A stretch of DNA of 6,534 bases, from NCBI GenBank assembly GCA_003509305.1, contig DOMU01000195.1, positions 8,736 to 15,269 of the forward strand, read 5' to 3'. Source of the DNA: Desulfobulbaceae bacterium (GTDB lineage: Bacteria; Desulfobacterota; Desulfobulbia; Desulfobulbales; Desulfocapsaceae). Below are positions 1-4,674 of this stretch, one piece after another. The notes under the pieces are model-generated. The model saw only the letters and a program-made list of their open reading frames with translations. It did no database searches and was not told where the DNA came from. A program made the translations under genes and the position numbers. How positions within the stretch are numbered: position 1 is the stretch's first letter; every line of letters starts with the position of its first letter.

Positions 1-488
1 TCGCTCCCGTCGACGCTGACCCCGAACATCTTTTCAAGCTGTGAGGTGGCGATAATGATGGCGCCGGCGTTGGTGAAACCGTTAACCACCGGGTGTGACA
101 GAAAATTGACCACCAGCCCCAGGCGCAGGGCGCCGAGAAGAAACTGAAAGATACCCACGGCCAGAGAAAGCACCAACGCGTAAGCGACATAACCGGCGCT
201 TCCAGCGGTGGCTAAAGGCGCCAGCGCCACCGAAGTCAACAGCGACACCACGGCCACCGGGCCGGTGGCCAACTGACGGCTGGAACCGAACAAAGCGGCC
301 ACAATCGGCGGCAAGAGCGCCGCGTACAGGCCGTAATGCGCTGGCATACCAGCCAGTTGCGCGTAGGCCATTGATTGGGGGATCAGCACCAGGGCGACAG
401 TAAGGCCGGCGATAGCGTCCTGACGCAGCGCCGCCTTGGAATAGTCCTGGAACCAGCCAAGGAAAGGAAGAAATTGTTTCGCGGTCAT
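1..488 (-). CDS. SulP-family anion transporter, N-terminal part (truncated by window edge)
   Basis: This is the first 162 codons of an inner-membrane transporter of the SulP/SLC26 family (sulfate, bicarbonate or other anions; the substrate cannot be told from this part). The start is the ATG at 488-486, giving MTAKQFLPFLGWF, and the frame stays open to base 1. Visible family marks are the block PQSMAYAQLAGMP at residues 37-49, then HYGLY (51-55) and ALLP (57-60), and a TGPVAV segment at 75-80 where SulP proteins have the anion-site helix TM3. A further hydrophobic run with VVNFLSHPVVNGFTNAG follows near residues 127-143. Alternating hydrophobic segments fit the family's multi-helix fold. The cytoplasmic STAS domain expected at the C-terminus lies outside the window. 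The start overlaps the tetR stop (ATGA) and has no convincing Shine-Dalgarno sequence, so translation is probably coupled to tetR. Family assignment is firm; substrate is unknown. Confidence 0.93.
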   Translation of the reverse strand, partial: MTAKQFLPFLGWFQDYSKAALRQDAIAGLTVALVLIPQSMAYAQLAGMPAHYGLYAALLPPIVAALFGSSRQLATGPVAVVSLLTSVALAPLATAGSAGYVAYALVLSLAVGIFQFLLGALRLGLVVNFLSHPVVNGFTNAGAIIIATSQLEKMFGVSVDGS

Positions 489-1099
489 GGCTTCTGATTG
501 GATGGAGGAGAGAGCGCATACCGGTACAGCTCCAGCAGTTCGGTGAACAGGGAGCTGGCGGCGTAAAGGTGATGATGCTCCAACTGGCGCAACCCGTCAA
601 TGGCGGACAGGATGAGCAAGGCGATTTTGTTAACCGGCAGCACCCGGATCGAGCCGTCTTCCCGCCCTTGTTTAAGAGCATCTTCAAGGATATTTAGAAG
701 GCAGGAATAGATGGCGTGCAACTGGGCGCGGCAGACGGCGCTGGTGGCGGCTAATTCATAGGTGAAGGGACGCTGCAAGAGCAAAAACCATTCGCGTCGG
801 CTTTCGGAAAGATGGAGGTGAAAGGCGACGATGGCCAGCAGTTTGTCGAGACCGCTGGCAAAGGATGTGCTGGTCAGATAATGATCGAAGGCCTGCAGGA
901 TTCCCTCTTTGGCGTTTTCCAGCACCGCGATGTACAGGTCTTCTTTGGTCTTGAAATGATAGAAGATACTGGCGCTGGCCACCTCGGCCTGGGCGGCGAC
1001 ATCGCTCATCAACGTCGCCGCGAAGCCCCGTCCGGCAAAGATCAGGGTGGCATGGTCGATGATTGCCTGTTTCTTCGAGTTACGCTGCGCCATAGCCAT
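485..1099 (-). CDS. TetR/AcrR-family transcriptional regulator
   Basis: A 204-residue DNA-binding repressor, a normal length for the TetR family. The N-terminal helix-turn-helix is clear: an initial helix ending in FAGRGFAAT (21-29), then DVAAQAEVASASIFYHF (33-49) and the closing KTKEDLY (50-56). Residues from about 60 on form the variable, helical ligand-binding and dimerisation domain, which gives no hint of the inducer. The start is ATG at 1099; an ATG two codons later (1093) is equally possible because neither has a good Shine-Dalgarno sequence. The stop overlaps the start of the SulP transporter gene by four bases, so the two form an operon and the transporter is the probable regulatory target. 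A perfect 14-bp palindrome at 1148-1161, next to a candidate promoter, suggests autoregulation. Family certain, target and ligand inferred. Confidence 0.94.
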   Translation of the reverse strand: MAMAQRNSKKQAIIDHATLIFAGRGFAATLMSDVAAQAEVASASIFYHFKTKEDLYIAVLENAKEGILQAFDHYLTSTSFASGLDKLLAIVAFHLHLSESRREWFLLLQRPFTYELAATSAVCRAQLHAIYSCLLNILEDALKQGREDGSIRVLPVNKIALLILSAIDGLRQLEHHHLYAASSLFTELLELYRYALSPPSNQKP

Positions 1100-1127
1100 A
1101 AGGTTTCAGGGTTTCGTGGCAAAACAC

Positions 1128-1145
1128 GTTACGCGGTAGCGTAAC
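1128..1145. repeat. Perfect 7-4-7 inverted repeat in the tetR leader
   Basis: GTTACGC (1128-1134) and GCGTAAC (1139-1145) are exact reverse complements around a GGTA spacer. It lies two bases from the 14-bp tetR operator candidate and about 30 bases upstream of the tetR start, so it may be a second operator or a small leader hairpin. The sequence differs from the neighbouring palindrome, so the same protein need not bind both. Confidence 0.5.
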
Positions 1146-1147
1146 TG

Positions 1148-1161
1148 ACTGACCGGTCAGT
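1148..1161. promoter_or_regulatory. Candidate TetR operator (14-bp perfect palindrome)
   Basis: ACTGACCGGTCAGT is its own reverse complement. TetR-family regulators typically bind short palindromes of this type, often in their own promoter region. It lies 49 bases upstream of the tetR start and abuts or overlaps the proposed -10 element, where a bound dimer would block transcription. The left arm is extended by a second CTGA unit (1145-1148), giving a partial tandem repeat. Binding by the adjacent TetR is inferred from position and symmetry. Confidence 0.7.
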
Positions 1162-1191
1162 TAATAAAAACGACGATGGCTGACGCGTCAA
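1161..1191 (-). promoter_or_regulatory. Candidate sigma-70 promoter for tetR-sulP
   Basis: Read on the minus strand, TTGACG (1191-1186) resembles a -35 box. An AT-rich stretch (1168-1161) offers TTTATT with a 17-base spacer or TATTAA with a 19-base spacer as the -10. The 10-bp palindrome TGACGCGTCA (1181-1190) overlaps the -35, and the 14-bp operator candidate begins at the -10. The -10 is weak, so the exact placement is uncertain. Confidence 0.45.
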
Positions 1192-1238
1192 GCAAAAAAT
1201 GTGGGCGGATGGCATCGCTATCCCATGCGCTGGCCGCC

Positions 1239-1266
1239 TTGACATCGCAGCGCGGCTGGCTATAGT
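1239..1266 (+). promoter_or_regulatory. Sigma-70 promoter of the rubredoxin gene
   Basis: TTGACA (1239-1244), a perfect -35 consensus, is followed after 16 bases by TATAGT (1261-1266), five of six matches to the -10 consensus. Transcription would start near 1272-1274, leaving a leader of about 48 bases. This is the best promoter in the window and points directly at the rubredoxin gene. Confidence 0.8.
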
Positions 1267-1286
1267 GGGGCATGATGCCGGTTGTT

Positions 1287-1299
1287 AAGAATAATTCTT
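1287..1299. promoter_or_regulatory. 6-1-6 palindrome in the rubredoxin leader, possible Fur/PerR-type site
   Basis: AAGAAT and ATTCTT are perfect inverted repeats around a single A. The core AAT-A-ATT and the odd-length symmetry resemble the 7-1-7 boxes bound by Fur-family regulators such as PerR. It lies between the expected transcription start and the Shine-Dalgarno sequence, where a bound repressor could block elongation or open-complex formation. The match to a published consensus is partial, so the identity of the binder is a guess. Confidence 0.35.
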
Positions 1300-1309
1300 G
1301 GAAAGAAAT

Positions 1310-1316
1310 GGAGGGA
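1310..1316 (+). promoter_or_regulatory. Shine-Dalgarno sequence fixing the rubredoxin start
   Basis: GGAGGGA ends four bases before the ATG at 1321, with the GGAGG core six bases away. It selects the ATG at 1321 over the in-frame TTG at 1282, which has no such site and would add 13 residues foreign to rubredoxins. Confidence 0.85.
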
Positions 1317-1320
1317 GCGA

Positions 1321-1476
1321 ATGCAGAAATGGGAATGCCCGTGCGGCTACGTCTATGACCCGGCGGAAGGTGATCCTGACCATGGGATTAAACCTGGGAC
1401 CTCTTTTGAAGACCTGCCCGATGACTGGTGCTGCCCCGTCTGTGGCGCCAGCAAGGACGCCTTCTCGCAAGCCTGA
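1321..1476 (+). CDS. Rubredoxin (variant first metal knuckle)
   Basis: A 51-residue cytoplasmic one-iron redox protein, close to the usual 52-54 residue size. Rubredoxins hold one iron with four cysteines and carry electrons, for example to rubrerythrin, superoxide reductase or oxygen reductases in anaerobes. The family core is unmistakable: [11 protein letters not shown] (10-20), [15 protein letters not shown] (22-36) and CPVCG (38-42) followed by KDAF. The first knuckle is unusual: C6-P-C8-G, with one residue between the cysteines where the family has two. The second knuckle is preceded by an extra cysteine (C37-C38-P-V-C41-G), so five cysteines are present. The deletion is a whole codon, so it is not a frameshift artefact. 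The gene stands alone, with its own promoter and terminator. Confidence 0.95.
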   Translation: MQKWECPCGYVYDPAEGDPDHGIKPGTSFEDLPDDWCCPVCGASKDAFSQA

Positions 1477-1492
1477 TGCGTTTCGTTGTGGC

Positions 1493-1529
1493 AAGCGCCT
1501 CTTTCACCGTGAGAGAGGCGCTTTTTTTT
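1493..1529 (+). terminator. Intrinsic terminator of the rubredoxin gene
   Basis: AAGCGCCTCT (1493-1502) pairs exactly with AGAGGCGCTT (1514-1523). The stem can continue inward through a G-U and three more pairs to a CCG loop. Eight Ts (1522-1529) follow. It begins 16 bases after the rubredoxin stop. There is no T run on the other strand, so it should act only on plus-strand transcripts. Confidence 0.92.
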
Positions 1530-1625
1530 GCCCGGCGTTCAGCGTGTCAATCCATTTCTTCCACCAACCCGCTGGGATAATCCCTCACTGAAGCGCGTCA
1601 GTCAATCCTGATATTGACAATCGAA

Positions 1626-3422
1626 TCACGACTGTTCCGACTTCAAAACCGCCAAAAATGCTGTTTGCGGAATATCGACGTTGCCGACGGTCTTCATCCG
1701 CTTTTTGCCGGCCTTTTGTTTTTCCAGAAGTTTTCTTTTGCGTGAGATATCGCCGCCGTAGCATTTGGCGAGCACGTCTTTGCGCAGGGCCGAGATGGTG
1801 GTGCGGGCAATGATGGTGCCGCCAATCGCCGCCTGAATCGCCACCTTGAACATCTGCCTGGGAATTTCCTCCTGCAGGCGCTCGCAGGCGTGCAAGCCGC
1901 GGGCGCGGGCGCTGGAGCGGTGGACGAGCTGCGACAGGGCATCGACCACCTCGCCGTTGACGAGAATATCGACTTTGACCAAGTCGCTCGCCCGGTAATC
2001 GAGCATGGCGTAGTCGAATGAACCGTAGCCCTGCGTAATCGACTTGAGCCGGTCGTAAAAATCGAAGATCGCCTCGGCCAATGGCAGTTCGCAGGTCAGT
2101 TCAATGCGGCCCGGCGTCGGATAATGATAGCTGGTGTTTTCGCCGCGCCGCTCCATGCACAGCGTCATCACCGCGCCCATGTAACGGTCGGGGATGAGAA
2201 TCGTCGCTTTAATATAAGGTTCCTCGGTCCGTTGAATCTGAGCCGGATCCGGATAGTGGGCCGGATTATCGACCTCGATCATCTTGCCGTTCGAGAGATA
2301 AAAGAGATAACGCACCGACGGCACAGTCAGAATCAGCGACACGTCGAATTCGCGTTCGAGACGCTCCTGCACCACTTCCAGATGCAGCAGTCCGAGAAAA
2401 CCGCAACGGAAGCCGAAACCCAGCGCCACCGAGGAATCTTTCTGAAAGGTCAGGGCGGCATCGTTGAGTTGCAGCTTTTCCAGAGCCGCCGCCAGATCTT
2501 CGTAGTCGTCGGTCGAGACCGGATAGAGCGATGAAAACACCACCTGCTGTACCTCTTTGAAACCGGGCAAAGCGGTGGCGCAGGGCCGCTCTTTCAGCGT
2601 GATCGTATCGCCAGGCCGGGTGTCGCGCACGGTCTTGACCCCGGCCAGGATATAACCAACTTCACCTGCCGAAAGGTCTTTTGTCGCCTGCCGTTGCAGC
2701 CGGAAAATGCCGACCTCTTCGACCCGGTATTCGGCGCCGTTCGACATGAAGATGACGGTGTCGCCAGCTTTGACGCGGCCATTCATCACCCTGACCGAGA
2801 CGATGGCGCCACGAAAGGGATCGTAGGTGGCATCGAAGATCAGCGCCTGCAGGGGTTCATCGGCATCTCCCGTCGGCGGCGGGATGTGTTCGATGATTTT
2901 TTCGAAAATATCGGCGACGCCCTGGCCGGTTTTGGCCGAGCAGAAGGAAATCAGCGAACTGTCCAGTCCCAGATCCTCTTCAATCTGGATGGCCACCTTG
3001 TCCGGTTCCGCCGAAGGCAGGTCGATTTTATTGACCACCGGCAGAATTTCCAGGTCGTTTTCCATGGCCAGATAGAGATTGGCCAGCGTCTGCGCCTCGA
3101 CGCCCTGGGCGGCATCGACCAGCAGCAGCGCCCCCTCACAGGAGGTCAAGGCGCGCGACACCTCGTAGCTGAAATCGACATGGCCTGGTGTATCAACGAG
3201 GTTGAGGATGTACTCCTGGCCGTCTTTCGCTTTATATGGCAAACAAATGGTCTGGCTTTTGATGGTGATGCCACGCTCGCGCTCGATGTCCATGTTGTCG
3301 AGCAGTTGATCTTTGAACTCGCGGTCGGAAATCATGCCGCGCAGTTGAATCATCCGGTCGGCAAGGGTTGACTTGCCGTGGTCGATATGGGCGATAATGC
3401 TGAAATTACGTATGTTCTTCAT
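1626..3422 (-). CDS. lepA: Elongation factor 4 (LepA), ribosome-associated GTPase
   Basis: A complete 598-residue translational GTPase; E. coli LepA has 599. LepA/EF4 binds ribosomes, resembles EF-G and has been linked to back-translocation and to 30S assembly. The G domain shows all motifs: AHIDHGKST (11-19), RGITIK (50-55), DTPGH (77-81, with the catalytic His81), NKID (131-134) and SAK (162-164). Domain II and the EF-G-like domains follow, with [13 protein letters not shown] in the middle. The LepA-specific C-terminal domain carries CYGGDISRK (554-562) and a Lys/Arg-rich stretch. The start at 3422 ([16 protein letters not shown]) is set by family conservation. The frame is open a further 47 codons upstream to an ATG at 3563, but that extension matches nothing in the family. 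No Shine-Dalgarno sequence precedes 3422; the leader there is pyrimidine-rich. No terminator is visible after the stop. Confidence 0.98.
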   Translation of the reverse strand: MKNIRNFSIIAHIDHGKSTLADRMIQLRGMISDREFKDQLLDNMDIERERGITIKSQTICLPYKAKDGQEYILNLVDTPGHVDFSYEVSRALTSCEGALLLVDAAQGVEAQTLANLYLAMENDLEILPVVNKIDLPSAEPDKVAIQIEEDLGLDSSLISFCSAKTGQGVADIFEKIIEHIPPPTGDADEPLQALIFDATYDPFRGAIVSVRVMNGRVKAGDTVIFMSNGAEYRVEEVGIFRLQRQATKDLSAGEVGYILAGVKTVRDTRPGDTITLKERPCATALPGFKEVQQVVFSSLYPVSTDDYEDLAAALEKLQLNDAALTFQKDSSVALGFGFRCGFLGLLHLEVVQERLEREFDVSLILTVPSVRYLFYLSNGKMIEVDNPAHYPDPAQIQRTEEPYIKATILIPDRYMGAVMTLCMERRGENTSYHYPTPGRIELTCELPLAEAIFDFYDRLKSITQGYGSFDYAMLDYRASDLVKVDILVNGEVVDALSQLVHRSSARARGLHACERLQEEIPRQMFKVAIQAAIGGTIIARTTISALRKDVLAKCYGGDISRKRKLLEKQKAGKKRMKTVGNVDIPQTAFLAVLKSEQS

Positions 3423-3450
3423 AAGCAAAGAGGAATATGTGTGGCGGGGA

Positions 3451-3472
3451 ATGGCCCCATCCGACGGGCCAT
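3451..3472. repeat. 7-8-7 inverted repeat in the lepA leader
   Basis: ATGGCCC (3451-3457) and GGGCCAT (3466-3472) are exact reverse complements around an eight-base loop, 29 bases upstream of the lepA start. It could form a small hairpin in the lepA mRNA or be a protein site. No T run follows on either strand, so it is not a terminator. Confidence 0.4.
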
Positions 3473-3518
3473 ACTGGCGGACAAGCGTTCGGCGAAGGAA
3501 CGTGGTAATATCATAAAC

Positions 3519-3548
3519 CCGGCGGGAATTAAACAGCTTTTCCGCCGG
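3519..3548. repeat. GC-rich inverted repeat in the lepA-rpoH divergent region
   Basis: CCGGCGG (3519-3525) and CCGCCGG (3542-3548) are exact reverse complements. Inside them a G-T and two A-T pairs extend the plus-strand stem to ten pairs around a ten-base loop. It is the strongest secondary structure between the two divergent genes. Depending on where their promoters lie, it may sit in one leader or be a binding site in the shared control region. The T run is inside the hairpin rather than after it, which argues against a terminator. Confidence 0.5.
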
Positions 3549-3600
3549 TCTCGTGATAGTCATATGAAAAAGCGCGATATAAACGGAACGTTATTCCGAA

Positions 3601-3625
3601 CATCCCGAATCAAGCGGGGAAGATG
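3601..3625 (+). promoter_or_regulatory. Hairpin covering the rpoH Shine-Dalgarno sequence, possible RNA thermometer
   Basis: The likely Shine-Dalgarno sequence is GGGGAAG (3616-3622), five bases before the ATG at 3628. CCCG (3604-3607) can pair with CGGG (3615-3618) across a seven-base loop, with an additional U-G pair. Alternatively, CATC (3601-3604) pairs with GATG (3622-3625) and CCG with CGG inside, leaving GGAA bulged. Either fold occupies the ribosome site with a weak, meltable stem. Another short stem, CGGAA/TTCCG (3584-3598), lies just upstream. The pairing is visible; the temperature role is inferred from rpoH control in other bacteria. Confidence 0.35.
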
Positions 3626-3627
3626 GT

Positions 3628-4626
3628 ATGACAGCGGAAGAGCCAGAAGTTGAGAAAATAGAATTCGACAATGCCGTTCCGGACATTGATTACCACGACG
3701 CGCCGCGCCTGGTGAATATGGATGAGGACGCCAATCTGCCGGCGCTCAGCAACCCGGAGTTGCACCGTTATCTGCAGGAAATCAGCCAGTACAAACTCCT
3801 GACACGGGAAGAAACCGATGAGCTGGCCGTCCGTTTCCATGAAACCGGCGACCCGGAGGCCGCCTATCGGCTGGTATCGTCGAATCTGCGTCTTGTGGTC
3901 AAGGTGGCGATGGATTTTCAGAAATACTGGATGCAGAACTTCATGGACCTGATTCAGGAGGGCAACGTCGGCCTGGTGCAGGCGACGAAAAAATTCGATC
4001 CCTACCGCGGCGTCAAATTGTCGTATTACGCCGCCTACTGGATCCGCGCCTACATCCTGAAATTCATCATGGATAACTGGCGTCTCGTGAAAATCGGCAC
4101 CACCCAGGCCCAGCGCAAGCTCTTCTTCAGCCTGAACAAAGAACGAAAGCTGTTGGAAAGCCAGGGCTTCACGCCAGAGCCGAAACTTCTGGCCCAACGC
4201 CTGAACGTCAAGGAAAAGGAAGTCATCGAGATGAGTCAGCGCATGGACGGCTGGGACGTGTCGCTCGAGGCCCCGGCCCATGCCAATTCCGACGACGAGC
4301 AGAAAAGCTTTCTCCCCAGCGGCGGTCCCAGCATCGAGTCGATCATCGCCGGACGCGAGATCAAGGAAAAGCTGGCGACGCTCTTAGCCAGCCTGAAAGA
4401 CCGGCTCAATGAAAAGGAGAAGATGATCCTCGACCAGCGCCTTTTAACCGACGATCCGGAAACGCTGCAAACCATCGCCGACCGCTTCGGCATCTCACGC
4501 GAGCGGGTGCGGCAGATTGAGGTCAACCTGCTGCACAAGATGAAAAATTTTATCGAGGTCGAGCTGCCCGATGTCGGCGATTTTTTCGACGGCGAGAAAA
4601 TGACCATTCAGCACCATGGGGAATGA
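3628..4626 (+). CDS. rpoH: RNA polymerase sigma-32 type heat-shock sigma factor
   Basis: A 332-residue sigma-70 family factor that would direct RNA polymerase to heat-shock promoters. Region 2 is strong: NLRLVVKVA (86-94), DLIQEGNVGL (107-116), KKFDPYRGVKLSYYA (121-135) and WIRAYI (138-143). Next come NWRLVKIGTT (150-159) and the diagnostic RpoH box QRKLFFSLNK (162-171), which separates RpoH from RpoD and RpoS. The region 4.2 helix-turn-helix is at 278-304 (TLQTIADRFGISRERVRQIE). E. coli sigma-32 is 284 residues; this one has about 30 extra acidic N-terminal residues and about 22 after region 4. Residues P76, A79 and V83 align with the L47, A50 and I54 turnover positions of E. coli sigma-32. 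The start is supported by GGGGAAG at 3616-3622. It is divergent from lepA and followed after 48 bp by a TPR gene. Confidence 0.94.
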   Translation: MTAEEPEVEKIEFDNAVPDIDYHDAPRLVNMDEDANLPALSNPELHRYLQEISQYKLLTREETDELAVRFHETGDPEAAYRLVSSNLRLVVKVAMDFQKYWMQNFMDLIQEGNVGLVQATKKFDPYRGVKLSYYAAYWIRAYILKFIMDNWRLVKIGTTQAQRKLFFSLNKERKLLESQGFTPEPKLLAQRLNVKEKEVIEMSQRMDGWDVSLEAPAHANSDDEQKSFLPSGGPSIESIIAGREIKEKLATLLASLKDRLNEKEKMILDQRLLTDDPETLQTIADRFGISRERVRQIEVNLLHKMKNFIEVELPDVGDFFDGEKMTIQHHGE

Positions 4627-4674
4627 AATCGTGGCCGCGCACAGCGGCTTGACCTATTGCCTGAGTGGTGTTGC

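Noticed and set aside
82..687. Minus-strand open frame of about 200 codons spanning the tetR-sulP junction
   Set aside because: It overlaps two well-supported genes on the same strand in another frame, and its Cys/Pro/Arg/Gly-rich translation looks like no protein family.
812..1144. Plus-strand open frame antisense to tetR
   Set aside because: It lies opposite a clear TetR gene and has no ribosome site or recognisable domain; GC-rich codon structure often leaves such frames open.
1282..1320. Upstream TTG start for rubredoxin (64 residues)
   Set aside because: The added 13 residues are basic and unlike rubredoxins, and the strong Shine-Dalgarno sequence at 1310-1316 serves the ATG at 1321.
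1601..1618. GTCAAT/ATTGAC inverted repeat after lepA
   Set aside because: A six-pair, AT-rich stem with a six-base loop and no T run on the lepA-coding strand; too weak for a terminator.
2694..3371. Plus-strand open frame of 225 codons antisense to lepA
   Set aside because: Shadow of the highly conserved LepA G domain and domain II; composition rich in Asp, Gly, Arg and Phe with no motif.
3455..3460. CCCCAT resembling a sigma-32 promoter -10 element
   Set aside because: No CTTGAA-like -35 at the right distance, and it points into the intergenic region far from rpoH.
3557..3583. Possible rpoH promoter TAGTCA-15 bases-TATAAA
   Set aside because: The -10 is good but the -35 matches only four of six and the spacer is short; too weak to annotate. 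No sigma-32, sigma-54 or sigma-E consensus was found either.
3610..4281. Minus-strand open frame of 223 codons antisense to rpoH
   Set aside because: It covers the strongest RpoH motifs on the opposite strand and shows no independent coding evidence.
4634..4648. GCCGC/GCGGC hairpin between rpoH and the TPR gene
   Set aside because: Only a five-pair stem and no T run follows, so it does not support a terminator.
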